Assembly (NCBI RefSeq): GCF_003020115.1
Contig: NZ_PYFX01000002.1
Coordinates: 682,001-746,000, forward strand
Length of the DNA stretch: 64,000 nucleotides
Direction of reading: 5' to 3'
Source: Bradyrhizobium sp. MOS002
GTDB taxonomy: Bacteria; Pseudomonadota; Alphaproteobacteria; Rhizobiales; Xanthobacteraceae
Shown: piece after piece, positions 25,187-33,963 of the stretch
How positions within the stretch are numbered: the stretch's first letter is position 1
How the letters are laid out: each line of letters opens with the position of its first letter
Position numbers and translations under genes: made by a program
The notes under the pieces: generated by a model
Seen by the model: only the letters and a program-made list of their open reading frames with translations
Databases searched by the model: none
What the model was told of the DNA's origin: nothing

Positions 25187-26542
25187 TTACTTCGCCTTCA
25201 GGAAGTCCGCGACGTCGAGCAGCATGAACTCGTCGTCGTCGGCCTTGTTAGGATCGCGGCTGGACGAGAACGGCAGATTGTTGTCGTTGCCGACGATGAT
25301 GTGGGTGTCGTCGACACGATCGACGTTCTCGATGGTGAAGAACGGGAAGGTGTAGACGCCGTCATTGAGCGGCTTCCTCGCCTTCTTGTCGGGATCCCTG
25401 ATCTTCAGGAGGTCGATATAGCCGATCTTGCGCACGGGCTTGCCGACATTGGCGTCGGTGAGCTCGATCTTGTAGACGCGCTTGAACTTGGCCACGTCAG
25501 GGAAGCAGTTCTCGCCGCGGGTGCCTTGCGGGCAGGCCTTGTCGGGCGTGCCTTCGCCGTTGTCGCGCTCGATGATCAGGCCGGCGCTCGGATCGATCAT
25601 GTTGAAGTCGCCGATGGCATTGCCGTTCTGCTCGAACACATATTGCCAGTAGCGGCCGGTGAACTTCTCCGCGGTGACGTCGAATTCGAGGATGCGCGAG
25701 GCTTCCTTGCCGTCGACCTTCTCCCAGTCCTTCTTGTCGGCATCCCAGAGCGGACCCTCGAGCAGGCCGTAGAGGAACTTGCCGTCCTTGGAGGAGGCGA
25801 AGCCCTCATAGCCCTTGGAGCGGCGCAGGTTGACATTGGTGTAGGTTGCGCCCGGCGCGCCCGGCGTCGCCGCCGCCCAATGATCCGGCGATCGCACCGG
25901 TTTGCCGTCGGCGACCGTCTCGAACAGCCCGAGGATCTTGCCGGTCTTGTCGGCCTTCAGGATGTAGGGCCCGAACTCGTCGCCGATCCAGAAGGTGTCG
26001 CCGATGATCTGAAAACCCTCGGTGTCGAAGTCGGAGCCGGTAAGATAACGCCTCTCCGTGTCCTCGTGCACGATGCGGAACGGCACCTTTTTGTCGGGAT
26101 CGTGCAGGAATACGGTCTCCAGCCGCTCGATCTTGCCGCCGGCCCAATCCATCTTGTAGCGGTTGAGGTACAGCATCGAATCCGGCGAGTTGGCGCGCGC
26201 GCCCATGCCGTTGTCGGTGATGACCCAGAAGGTGCCGTCCGGCATGGTCTTGATGCCGGAATGGCCTTGCAGCGGCTGGCCCTTGAACGGCAGCGACACG
26301 CCGGTCGCCCGCTCATAGGACTTGCCCATCACCGTGCCGAGCGCGTCGACGCGCTTGCCGGTGGTGTATTTGCCGGATGTCTTGAGATCGGCGGGAGCAT
26401 CAGTCGGTGCGTCGATGAACGTGGCGGCTGGCATTACCACGTGGCCGGCGAGCTTGGCGGGGAATTCGCCTTCGCTCTGCGCGAGCGCAGAGCTCGCGGT
26501 GAGGATGATCGTTGCGACGGTGCCAAGAAAAGTCGCGCGCAT
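25187..26542 (-). CDS. exported esterase-like phytase-family protein
   Basis: This is a periplasmic or secreted protein of 451 residues with a Sec signal peptide (MRATFLGTVATIILTASSALAQ). The mature part resembles the phytase-like, beta-propeller type domain described as having esterase-like activity. Supporting segments are GHSGIKTMPDGTFWVITDNG, SDFDTEGFQII, FWIGDEFGPYIL, YEGFASSKDGKFLYGLLEGPL and NDGVYTFPFFTIENVDRVDD. The acidic residues that would hold calcium in phytases are plausible but not proven here. It starts a minus-strand series with three other exported proteins, though gaps of 20-130 bp leave operon structure open. Confidence 0.82.
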   Translation of the reverse strand: MRATFLGTVATIILTASSALAQSEGEFPAKLAGHVVMPAATFIDAPTDAPADLKTSGKYTTGKRVDALGTVMGKSYERATGVSLPFKGQPLQGHSGIKTMPDGTFWVITDNGMGARANSPDSMLYLNRYKMDWAGGKIERLETVFLHDPDKKVPFRIVHEDTERRYLTGSDFDTEGFQIIGDTFWIGDEFGPYILKADKTGKILGLFETVADGKPVRSPDHWAAATPGAPGATYTNVNLRRSKGYEGFASSKDGKFLYGLLEGPLWDADKKDWEKVDGKEASRILEFDVTAEKFTGRYWQYVFEQNGNAIGDFNMIDPSAGLIIERDNGEGTPDKACPQGTRGENCFPDVAKFKRVYKIELTDANVGKPVRKIGYIDLLKIRDPDKKARKPLNDGVYTFPFFTIENVDRVDDTHIIVGNDNNLPFSSSRDPNKADDDEFMLLDVADFLKAK

Positions 26543-26626
26543 GTGCGTCTCCTGTTAACGGAGGACGTCTTATGCGGACCGCGCATTGCAGTTTTGTGAA
26601 ACCGGGCCAAACGCCGCAGCCCACGT

Positions 26627-27073
26627 TTATTTTTTTAGGGGTGTTGGGATCTCGAAGCTGACGGCCTTGCTGTCGATCACGTGGTGCGTGGGATCGGCCA
26701 GCTCCAATAGGACCTTGTGGGGGCCCGGCTTCAGTCCGACCACGATCACGGTCTCGCCACTGGCGTCGACAAAATGCCACGGCGCATCGTCGACCGTGAT
26801 ATGGACGTGGCCGATGCGCGGCGATACGTCGAGCGCGCCCTTGCCAAACACCGGCACGACGCGGAGATTCTCCGTGGTGTACTGGATGAAGACGAGACCC
26901 TGCGCCAACTGTTCGGCGAGCGGCGGATCCACGATCAACCGCGCAGGCGCCTCGTTTTCGATTGCGACCAACGGCGATGGGCCGCGCGCGTCTCTGGCGG
27001 TTTGGGCGACGGCGGCCGCCGCGAACAAGGTGGAGGCCGCCAGAACGGCCATGCAGTCGAGAGCGGCATACAT
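26627..27073 (-). CDS. exported DUF6130-family protein
   Basis: This is a small exported protein of 148 residues with a signal peptide (LAASTLFAAAAVAQ, residues about 10-24). The mature domain has VFIQYTTENLRVVPVFGKG, GHVHITVDDAPWHFVDASG and GLKPGPHKVLLELADPTHHVIDS, a beta-sandwich pattern typical of DUF6130; I am fairly sure of the family name, but no function is known. His residues are numerous and could bind metal, which is inference. It ends 21 bases after the upstream alpha/beta hydrolase gene on the same strand, so the two are probably co-transcribed. Confidence 0.75.
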   Translation of the reverse strand: MYAALDCMAVLAASTLFAAAAVAQTARDARGPSPLVAIENEAPARLIVDPPLAEQLAQGLVFIQYTTENLRVVPVFGKGALDVSPRIGHVHITVDDAPWHFVDASGETVIVVGLKPGPHKVLLELADPTHHVIDSKAVSFEIPTPLKK

Positions 27074-27094
27074 GTCCGTTTCCTTCCGGGATGA

Positions 27095-28099
27095 TCAGGC
27101 GATCTTGCGGGAGAGGAAGTTGCGGATCAGCGGAACCATTTCGTCGAACTTGTCCTCGAGCGCGAAATGGCCGGTGTTGATGAGATGAAATTCCACCTCG
27201 GGCAGGTCGCGCTTGTAGGGATGGGCGCCGTCGGCCGGGAAGATAAAATCGTTCTTGCCCCAGACGATCAGTGTCGGCGGCTTGTGCTTGCGGAAGTAGG
27301 CCTGCACCGCAGGATACAGCGGCAAATTGGTCCGATAGTCGTAGAACAGGTCCATCTGGATTTCGCTGTTGCCGGGACGGTCGAGCAGCGCCTGATCCTG
27401 CACCCAGTTGTCGGGTGAAATCCGGCTGACGTCGGACATGCCGTCGGTGTACTGGAATTTCGTCGTTTCCAGCGTGACCAGCTTCATCAATGCCTGCCGG
27501 CTGGCATCGGATCCGTCGGCCCAGTATTGCTTGATCGGATTCCAGAACTCCTTCAGCCCTTCGTCATAGGCGTTGCCGTTCTGCACGATCAAGCCGCTGA
27601 TCCGCTCTGGATTCTTGAGCGCCAGGCGCCAGCCCACGGGAGCGCCGTAATCCATGACGTACATCGCATAGCGGGTGACGCCGAGCTGGTCGAGCAGGCC
27701 GCCGACAAGCTCGCCGAAACGGTCGAACGTGTACTTGAATGTCGCCCGCGGGGGCATCTCGCTCTGGCCATATCCAGGATAGTCGGGAGCGATCACGTGG
27801 TACTTGTCGGCCAGTGCCGGGATCAAGTTGCGGAACATATGCGAGGAAGTCGGGAAGCCGTGCAGCAACAGCACGACCGGCGCGTCCTTCGTGCCCGCCT
27901 CGCGGTAGAAGATCTTGATGCCATCGACGGTCGCGGTTCGATGATAGGTGACCGGATAGGCACCGGCGGTGTGTTCGTCGCGCTCCGGCTTCGCGGATGC
28001 TGCCGTGGAAGCAACTGCCGCGACCGCTCCGGACAACCCAAGAACGAGACGGCGACGATCGAGGAGCGATGGCTTGCGTGTGGTCTCTGCGGTTTTCAT
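27095..28099 (-). CDS. exported alpha/beta hydrolase (haloalkane dehalogenase/epoxide hydrolase-like)
   Basis: This hydrolase of 334 residues has a twin-arginine-like signal ([16 protein letters not shown], about 14-30), so it acts outside the cytoplasm. The fold is clear: [15 protein letters not shown] holds the oxyanion [14 protein letters not shown] follows, and the nucleophile elbow reads [11 protein letters not shown]. The nucleophile is therefore Asp, as in haloalkane dehalogenases and epoxide hydrolases, not Ser. TGHFALED near the C-terminus supplies the catalytic His. The substrate is unknown. It is flanked by a DUF6130 gene and a metallo-beta-lactamase-fold gene, all on the minus strand and all exported. 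Confidence 0.9.
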   Translation of the reverse strand: MKTAETTRKPSLLDRRRLVLGLSGAVAAVASTAASAKPERDEHTAGAYPVTYHRTATVDGIKIFYREAGTKDAPVVLLLHGFPTSSHMFRNLIPALADKYHVIAPDYPGYGQSEMPPRATFKYTFDRFGELVGGLLDQLGVTRYAMYVMDYGAPVGWRLALKNPERISGLIVQNGNAYDEGLKEFWNPIKQYWADGSDASRQALMKLVTLETTKFQYTDGMSDVSRISPDNWVQDQALLDRPGNSEIQMDLFYDYRTNLPLYPAVQAYFRKHKPPTLIVWGKNDFIFPADGAHPYKRDLPEVEFHLINTGHFALEDKFDEMVPLIRNFLSRKIA

Positions 28100-28148
28100 G
28101 TCAATATCCTTTCAAAACGATGAATTCGCCGACGACGCGAGGGGTTTT

Positions 28149-29120
28149 TCAAACGCCCTGGTAGACCAGCCTGGTGAAGAAGCCGGGATCGATCACGAAC
28201 TGCCCCCATATCGCGTCGAAGGCCGCGGTCGGCTTGGCCGCAACGGCTTCGTCCCGCGTTCGTCCCTGCTTTTTGAGCCCGGCGACGTTGTCGCGGATCG
28301 CGACGAGCATGTCGCGAAAGGCCTGGAACTCGGCTTTGTTGCCGACCGGTTTGCCATGCCCGGCGATGACGATCGTGTCCTTGTCCATCGCCGCGAGATT
28401 GGCGTCGCACGCAGCGATCATCCCGTCGATGCTGCCCCCGGTCGAATAGTCGATGAACGGATAGATCCCGTTCCAGAACATGTCGGCGACGTGAACGATG
28501 TTGGCTTCTGCGAAAGTGACGGAGATGTCGCTGTCGGTGTGCGCGGGCCCGTAATACTTCAGGCCGATCGATGTTCCGTTGAGCTTGAGCTCGCGGCTGC
28601 CGGCAAAGACTTCACTGGGGATTCCGCCCGCGCCGAGCGGAAGGAAATTGTAGTCCCAGTCCTCGACGCGCTGGACTTCGGCAAGGTGTTTGCGGGTGTT
28701 CTCCTGCGCAATGATTTTGGCGCCGGCTGCATGTAGCCATTCGTTGCCGTCGGCGTGATCGAAGTGCCAGTGGGTATTGACGAGATGGGTGACGGGATCG
28801 GCGCCGAGATCGGCCAGCGCCTTGGTGAGTTGGGGACGTGAGACACGGATGCCCGCATCGATCAGCAGCTTGCCGTCGGGCCCGGTCAGCACGGCAATGT
28901 TGCCGCCGGAGCCTTCCAGCACGGTGATGTTGTTTCGGAGCTTATGCGGGACGATCGGCGATACCGCAGCACTGTCCTTGATCAGGCTGACGATGCCTCG
29001 CGCTTCTGCGTAGGCTTGCCTGGGGGTGAGCCATCCCGAAGCGGCGGCGGACGCGGCGGCGCCGACGCAACACAGGCAGAAACCGCGTCGAGATAGCGAT
29101 GGGAGCTTTGGCGAACGCAT
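28149..29120 (-). CDS. exported metallo-beta-lactamase-fold hydrolase
   Basis: This zinc-dependent hydrolase of 323 residues carries a twin-arginine signal (SRRGFCLCCVGAAASAAASG, residues about 9-28). The metal motif HxHxDH is visible as THWHFDHADGN (about 131-141), with further ligands in the segments YGPAHTDSDISV and VIAGHGKPVG. ATG 29120 is chosen because the twin-arginine motif then falls near the N-terminus; ATG 29162 is also in frame. Family members include lactonases, glyoxalase II-like and sulfatase-like enzymes, so the substrate is open. It is 50 bp upstream of the alpha/beta hydrolase gene, probably in one operon with it. Confidence 0.9.
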   Translation of the reverse strand: MRSPKLPSLSRRGFCLCCVGAAASAAASGWLTPRQAYAEARGIVSLIKDSAAVSPIVPHKLRNNITVLEGSGGNIAVLTGPDGKLLIDAGIRVSRPQLTKALADLGADPVTHLVNTHWHFDHADGNEWLHAAGAKIIAQENTRKHLAEVQRVEDWDYNFLPLGAGGIPSEVFAGSRELKLNGTSIGLKYYGPAHTDSDISVTFAEANIVHVADMFWNGIYPFIDYSTGGSIDGMIAACDANLAAMDKDTIVIAGHGKPVGNKAEFQAFRDMLVAIRDNVAGLKKQGRTRDEAVAAKPTAAFDAIWGQFVIDPGFFTRLVYQGV

Positions 29121-29253
29121 GCAATTCCCGCTTTCTGAAGCGACAATCGACGGCGCCAACAATCGCCCCCGCTGTCACGATGGAGCGTGGGGCCAATGCA
29201 GCAAGCGGTCTATCACGATAGCACGATCGACTGCGCCTGTGCGCAGCCGCGCG

Positions 29254-30150
29254 TTACTCCTTTACCGCGCCCGTCAGCGACGACACGTAGTAATCGACGA
29301 ACAGCGAGTAGAAGATCGCAACCGGCAGCGACCCGAGCAGCGATCCCGCCATCAGCGCGCCCCACTGGTAGACGTCGCCGGTGACGAGCTCGGTCAGGAT
29401 CGCGACCGGCACCGTCTTGTTGGCACCGCTCTGGATGAAGGCGAGCGCGTAGATGAACTCGTTCCAGGACAGCGTGAAGGAGAAAATGCCGGCCGAGATC
29501 AGACCGGGCACCGCCAGCGGCAGCGTGATCCGCCGCAGGATCTGGAGCCTGGTGGCGCCGTCCACCAGCGCGCATTCCTCGAGTTCGTAGGGGATCGACT
29601 TGAAATAGCCGATCAGGAGCCAGGTGCAGAACGGCACCAGGAAGGTCGGATAGACCAGGATCAGGGCAAGCGGGCTGTCGAACAGGCCGAATTGCACGAC
29701 CACGGTTGCGAGCGGAATGAACAGGATCGACGGCGGCACGAGATAGGCGAGATAAATGCCCAGCCCGACATAGGGGCTGCCGCGGAAGCGCAGGCGTTCG
29801 ATCGCATAGGCGGCAAGCGTGCTCGCGATCAGCGACAGCGTGGTCGAGCCGATCGCGACCAGCATCGTCGTCCATAGCCAGCGCGGATAGGCGGTATTGA
29901 ACAAGAGGTGCTTGATGTGCGCCAGCGTCGGCGAGGAGATCCAGAACGGATTGTGCTCCTTGTAGTTCATCAGCTCTGCGTTCGGCTTGAACGACGTGAT
30001 CGTCATCCAGTAGAACGGAAACAGGAGGATCAGCACGAAGCAGCCGAGCGGCAGATAGATCATCATCAGCCGTCGCAGCCCGGAATCCCAGGCCATGGTG
30101 TCCGGCGGTGTGGTGGCGACGGCGGCCGGTTGGGCGGCGGTATCAGTCAT
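29254..30150 (-). CDS. sugar-type ABC transporter permease (MalG family)
   Basis: This is an inner-membrane permease of 298 residues with about six helices after a cytoplasmic N-terminus of about 30 residues rich in Ala, Pro and Thr. The EAA loop reads YELEECALVDGATRLQILRRITLPL (about 195-219), with Glu-Cys-Ala in place of Glu-Ala-Ala. SWNEFIYALAF follows as expected for MalG-like subunits. Its start overlaps the stop of the upstream MalF-like gene by 8 bp. It ends the second sugar-type ABC operon, which also lacks an ATPase gene. Confidence 0.92.
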   Translation of the reverse strand: MTDTAAQPAAVATTPPDTMAWDSGLRRLMMIYLPLGCFVLILLFPFYWMTITSFKPNAELMNYKEHNPFWISSPTLAHIKHLLFNTAYPRWLWTTMLVAIGSTTLSLIASTLAAYAIERLRFRGSPYVGLGIYLAYLVPPSILFIPLATVVVQFGLFDSPLALILVYPTFLVPFCTWLLIGYFKSIPYELEECALVDGATRLQILRRITLPLAVPGLISAGIFSFTLSWNEFIYALAFIQSGANKTVPVAILTELVTGDVYQWGALMAGSLLGSLPVAIFYSLFVDYYVSSLTGAVKE

Positions 30151-31099
30151 TGCTCTCTCCCTGCTGCCATTTGCGGCGCGCCAGGCCGAAATAAGAGAAC
30201 AGCGTCGCGAACACGAGGAACGGGATCATCGACACCGCGATCGCCGCGCCCTCGCCGAGCTCGCCACCGGCAATGCCGCGCTGGAAGGCCAGCGTGGCCA
30301 GCAAATGCGTTGAGTTGCCGGGACCGCCACGGGTGATGGCGTAGACGAGCTGGAAGTCGGTGAAGGTGAAGATGATCGAGAAGGTCATGACGATGGCGAG
30401 GATCGGCATCATCATCGGGAAGGTGATGTAGCGGAAGCGCTGCCAGGCGGTGGCGCCATCGAGCATCGCGGCCTCGTAAAGCGAGGGCGAAATGGTCTGC
30501 AGGCCCGCCAGCAGCGAGATCGCGACGAAGGGAATGCCGCGCCAGATGTTGGCGGCGATCAGCGAGAAGCGCGCCGGCCAGGGCGAGCCGAGGAAGTCGA
30601 TATTGGTGGTGCGCCAGTGCAACACGTCGACCAGAAGGTAGGAGATGATCGAGAACTGCGGATCGTAGATCCACCAGAACGCCAGCGCCGAGAGCACCGT
30701 CGGCACGATCCAGGGCATCAGGATGATGGCACGCAACAGGCTCTTGAACGGAAAATGGTTGTTGAGCAGCAGCGCGAGCCAGAAGCCCAGCGCGAACTTC
30801 CCGAAGGTCGCGATCCCAGTGTAGACCACGCTGTAGAACACCGCGTTCCACCACAGGGGATCGGTGAGCAGATACTGGAAATTTTCGAAGCCGACGAAGT
30901 CGCCCTTTCTGCCGATCGTGGTGTCGGTGAAGGCGAGCCAGATGCCGAGGCCTAGCGGATAGGTCAGGAACACCGCGAGCAGCCCGATCGCGGGTGCGAG
31001 GCACATCACGATCAGGAACGGCTTGTAGTCGAACAGGCGTACCAGCCAGGAGGGCTGCCGTCGTGCGAGGGCGAGAGTGGGAAGTGTGGTCACGGACAT
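30143..31099 (-). CDS. sugar-type ABC transporter permease (MalF family)
   Basis: This is an inner-membrane permease of 318 residues. It has the EAA loop SLYEAAMLDGATAWQRFRYITFPMM and the downstream ITRGGPGNSTHLLATLAFQ element typical of MalF/UgpA. ATG 31099 gives MSVTTLPTLALA and a short cytoplasmic start before the first helix. A longer reading to 31165 would translate part of an interspersed repeat and is rejected. The repeat separates it from the binding-protein gene upstream. Confidence 0.92.
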   Translation of the reverse strand: MSVTTLPTLALARRQPSWLVRLFDYKPFLIVMCLAPAIGLLAVFLTYPLGLGIWLAFTDTTIGRKGDFVGFENFQYLLTDPLWWNAVFYSVVYTGIATFGKFALGFWLALLLNNHFPFKSLLRAIILMPWIVPTVLSALAFWWIYDPQFSIISYLLVDVLHWRTTNIDFLGSPWPARFSLIAANIWRGIPFVAISLLAGLQTISPSLYEAAMLDGATAWQRFRYITFPMMMPILAIVMTFSIIFTFTDFQLVYAITRGGPGNSTHLLATLAFQRGIAGGELGEGAAIAVSMIPFLVFATLFSYFGLARRKWQQGESND

Positions 31100-31133
31100 C
31101 GGGTCGTTGTCCTGTCTCTGGAAGTCACCACGC

Positions 31134-31221
31134 CCGTCATTGCGAGGAGCGAAGCGACGAAGCAATCCGGGCTGTAACCGTGGAGACAGGCTGGATTGCT
31201 TCGCTTCGCTCGCAATGACGC
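31134..31221. repeat. interspersed inverted repeat CGTCATTGCGAGGAGCG inside an ABC operon
   Basis: The left arm (31134 on) reads CGTCATTGCGAGGAGCGAAG and continues GCGACGAAGCAATCC. The right arm (31193-31221) is its near-complement, ending TCGCTCGCAATGACG. It could form a long hairpin in mRNA between the binding-protein gene and the first permease. It is a familiar dispersed element of Bradyrhizobium and relatives (from memory). Unlike most repeats here it lies within an operon. Confidence 0.8.
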
Positions 31222-31235
31222 GCTTCTGTCCGGCG

Positions 31236-32579
31236 TTACTTCTGCCGCCGGAAGTACCGCTTGCAGCGCTGCTCGGCTTCCGCGGCCGCGGCTTCCGGTG
31301 TGGCAGCGCCGGTCGCGACGGACGCGAACATCTGAATCAGCACGTAGTCGGCGCTCACCGCACCGGTCGCGGTCGAGATCGGGCCCGCGTAGCCGTCGTA
31401 ATAGGTGCTGTTCATCGTGTCCTTGAACAGCTTCACCTTGGGGTCCTGCGACCACACGCCGGCCTCGGCATAGGCGGCCAGCGGCTGGGACCAGTAGCCG
31501 GAATTGGCGTTGAGCCAAGGCTCGTACTGGTCCTTTTCCAGCATGTATTGCAGGAAGGCCTTTGCGGCGTTGGGGTACTGGCTGTGCTTGAACACCATGG
31601 CGTTCAGCGTCAGGCCCGCCATCGGCGAGACCTTGGCCAAGCCCTTCGGCAGCAACTGATGCTCGCTGTCGTCGGCGATCGCCTTGGTTGCCGGATCGTT
31701 CTTCAGCGAAAAATACAGCGAGACGCCGTTGGCGGTCAGCGCGATCTCCTGCGCGGCGTAGGCGCGGTTGTTGCTGACGTCATTCCAGGACGTCGTGCCG
31801 GCGATGAAGGTCGGGTAGAGCTGCTTGACCCAGTTCAGCGCGGCGATGGTCTCCTTGCTGTTGATGACGACGTTGCCCTCCTCGTCGAGCAGGGCCGCGT
31901 TGTGCGACCATAGCGCCCAGCTTGCGAACCCGTTGCCGTCTCCCTTGGCATTGCCGAGCGCGAAGCCCGCCGGCTTGCCGGCCTTCTGGAGCTTCTGACA
32001 CAGGTCGAGGATTCCGGCATGGTCTTCCGGCACCTTGTCGAAGCCGACCGATTGCAGGATGGACTTGCGGTAGATCACGGGGCCCGCGGTGGCTCCGAAC
32101 GGCAGCCCGATCCAAGTGGGGCTCTTGTTCTTCTTGCCGTAGCGCTGCGCCAGCGGCAGCCAGCCGCCGTAGCGTTTGCCGAGATAATCGGCGACGTCGG
32201 TCAGCTCGACCAGCTTGTCGACATAGATGTGCGGTGCGTCGGAAAAGCCGATGATAATGTCGGGACCGGCGCCGGAATTCGAGGTCACCGCGGTCTGCTG
32301 GTTGATATCCTCCCAGCCGACGAAATCGACCTTGACCTCGACGCCGGTCTCCTTGGTGAATTTTGCCGCATTGGCGCGGAACACGTCCTCGTCGGCCTGG
32401 ACGAAGCGTACCGGTCGCAGCATGCGCAGGGATGCGCCTTTCTCGATCGGCAGTTTCGGTGTGGGGACGTCCGCGGCCTTGATCGCGGATTGGGCATTTG
32501 CCGGAGCACCGGTTGCCGCGATTGCCGCAGCGGACAGGCCCAGCGCCAAGGCATCACGACGTGTGATGTCGTTCCTCAT
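31236..32579 (-). CDS. extracellular solute-binding protein of the second sugar-type ABC importer
   Basis: This is a periplasmic family 1 binding protein of 447 residues. It has a twin-arginine signal (ITRRDALALGLSAAAIAATG, residues about 5-24), so it is probably exported folded. The mature region has VKVDFVGWEDINQQTAV, GAGPDIIIGFSDAPH and KAFLQYMLEKDQYEPWL, typical of this family. GGGAGGAACCG precedes ATG 32579. The gene lies 88 bp after a D-2-hydroxyacid dehydrogenase gene on the same strand; the ligand may therefore be a sugar acid or a compound yielding a 2-hydroxy acid, but this is only inference. Confidence 0.9.
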   Translation of the reverse strand: MRNDITRRDALALGLSAAAIAATGAPANAQSAIKAADVPTPKLPIEKGASLRMLRPVRFVQADEDVFRANAAKFTKETGVEVKVDFVGWEDINQQTAVTSNSGAGPDIIIGFSDAPHIYVDKLVELTDVADYLGKRYGGWLPLAQRYGKKNKSPTWIGLPFGATAGPVIYRKSILQSVGFDKVPEDHAGILDLCQKLQKAGKPAGFALGNAKGDGNGFASWALWSHNAALLDEEGNVVINSKETIAALNWVKQLYPTFIAGTTSWNDVSNNRAYAAQEIALTANGVSLYFSLKNDPATKAIADDSEHQLLPKGLAKVSPMAGLTLNAMVFKHSQYPNAAKAFLQYMLEKDQYEPWLNANSGYWSQPLAAYAEAGVWSQDPKVKLFKDTMNSTYYDGYAGPISTATGAVSADYVLIQMFASVATGAATPEAAAAEAEQRCKRYFRRQK

Positions 32580-32599
32580 CGGTTCCTCCCTATGTGTTT

Positions 32600-32629
32600 C
32601 CCTTCCCGGCGTTGATCGCCGGTGAAGGG
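32600..32629 (-). promoter_or_regulatory. intercistronic stem-loop between the dehydrogenase and binding-protein genes
   Basis: CCCTTCCCGGCG (32600-32611) pairs with CGCCGGTGAAGGG (32617-32629) with one bulged base. No T-run follows on the minus strand. It may be an mRNA processing or stabilising element upstream of the abundant binding protein. Confidence 0.45.
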
Positions 32630-32667
32630 TCTTTCCGGTTGCCGGCGCGCCTTCGCGGCCGTCCCGC

Positions 32668-33711
32668 CTAGCTGTTCGGGCCGCGGTCCATGCTGACAGG
32701 CTGCCAGCGGCGGAGCGCGGTGTCTTGCAGCACCGACGGATTGACGCAGCTTACCGGCCACATGCCCTGAAGCACCAGTGACAATTCGTAGCCCACCCGG
32801 CGCTTGCGCGCCTCGTCAAACCGTGCCGAGGCGGAGGCGACATGGGCGGTCAGGGTGACGTTTTCCATGCCGAGCAGCGGATTGTTGTGCGAGGGCGGCT
32901 CCTTCTCCAGCACATCGAGGGCGGCATGGGCGATCCAGCCCTCCTGAAGCGCCTTGATCAGGCTTTCCTCGTCCACGGTGGCGCCGCGGCCCGTGTTGAT
33001 GAAGACCGAGCCCTTCTTCATCTGCCGGAAGTGCTTCTCGGTGAGCATGTGGTGCACCTCGGGCCGGGCGGGGGCGTGCATCGAGACGAAGTCGGATTGC
33101 GACAACACCTCGTTCAGCGTCGCCGGAATCACGCCGTGGTCGGACATCAGCGTTTCCTGGATGAAAGGATCGTAGGCCATCATCCGCAGGCCGAAGGGAG
33201 CTGCGCGTTTCGCCACTGCACGCGCGACGCGGCCGAACGAGATGAAGCCGAGCGTCTGGCCCATCAGCCGTGGGATCTTCGACAACGCCGGCCTGCCCTC
33301 GGCCCAGCGGCCGCTGCGCACCATCCGGTCCTGCTCGACCAGCCGGCGGAAGCCTGAGAGCAGCAGCATCATGGCATGGTCGGCGACCTCCTCGATGAAG
33401 GTGTCGGGGATGTTGGTGACGGGAATGCCGCGCGCGGTTGCGGCCTTGATGTCGACGCTGTCGACGCCGACCGAGCCGAGCGTGATGACCTTGCAGCTCT
33501 CCAGCGCGTCGATGATGGTCTTGGTGATCGGGATGCCCTTGGCGTAGATGGCGTCCGCTGTCTTCGCGGCGGCGATGAACCCGGCCTCGTCGGACGGCGC
33601 CTCGACGATCTCGGCGTCGATCGGATCGAGCGCCTCACGCTCGTAGGAGTAGTCGCTGCTCGCGACCGTGAAGCTCGCGCCCTTCGGCGTCACCACCCTG
33701 TATTTCGGCAT
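32668..33711 (-). CDS. D-2-hydroxyacid dehydrogenase, NAD(P)-dependent
   Basis: This enzyme reduces a 2-oxo acid to a D-2-hydroxy acid or does the reverse. It is a cytoplasmic protein of 347 residues of the phosphoglycerate/glycerate dehydrogenase type. The catalytic Arg (INTGRGATVDE), Glu (LDVLEKEPPSH) and His (LTAHVASAS) are present. The dinucleotide-binding loop reads ISFGRVARA, where a Ser replaces the first Gly of the usual GxGxxG, so cofactor preference cannot be assumed. ATG 33711 starts MPKYRVVTP. It is upstream of the ABC importer genes on the same strand and may process the imported compound. Confidence 0.88.
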   Translation of the reverse strand: MPKYRVVTPKGASFTVASSDYSYEREALDPIDAEIVEAPSDEAGFIAAAKTADAIYAKGIPITKTIIDALESCKVITLGSVGVDSVDIKAATARGIPVTNIPDTFIEEVADHAMMLLLSGFRRLVEQDRMVRSGRWAEGRPALSKIPRLMGQTLGFISFGRVARAVAKRAAPFGLRMMAYDPFIQETLMSDHGVIPATLNEVLSQSDFVSMHAPARPEVHHMLTEKHFRQMKKGSVFINTGRGATVDEESLIKALQEGWIAHAALDVLEKEPPSHNNPLLGMENVTLTAHVASASARFDEARKRRVGYELSLVLQGMWPVSCVNPSVLQDTALRRWQPVSMDRGPNS

Positions 33712-33857
33712 ATCCTGCTCCCGATTTGGTTTCTTGTTGTGACCCGGACTTTGCGCGGGCCTTTGCGTCTTTTACGCGAAATCAGAGAGGGCGCGTACAA
33801 TTCCCGGTTGTCGTTGAGGCGATTTATATGACTGGTTTGGCGTCTTCTCCGGGCTTC

Positions 33858-33873
33858 TACGGGGCGCCCCGTA
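33858..33873. promoter_or_regulatory. perfect 16-bp palindrome upstream of the chemoreceptor gene
   Basis: TACGGGGCGCCCCGTA is a perfect palindrome about 90 bp before the chemoreceptor start, in the 252 bp gap between the divergent dehydrogenase and chemoreceptor genes. It could be an operator or a leader hairpin. An AT-rich stretch, CTAAAAATTAATTTG, follows 20-35 bp downstream and could hold the promoter -10. Confidence 0.4.
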
Positions 33874-33963
33874 ACAGCTTGCTAAGGGGTCACCCTCTAA
33901 AAATTAATTTGATTTCGACTGATTCACTCGCGCGTCCTTATCCCTTTGTTGCCGGAGCATCCC

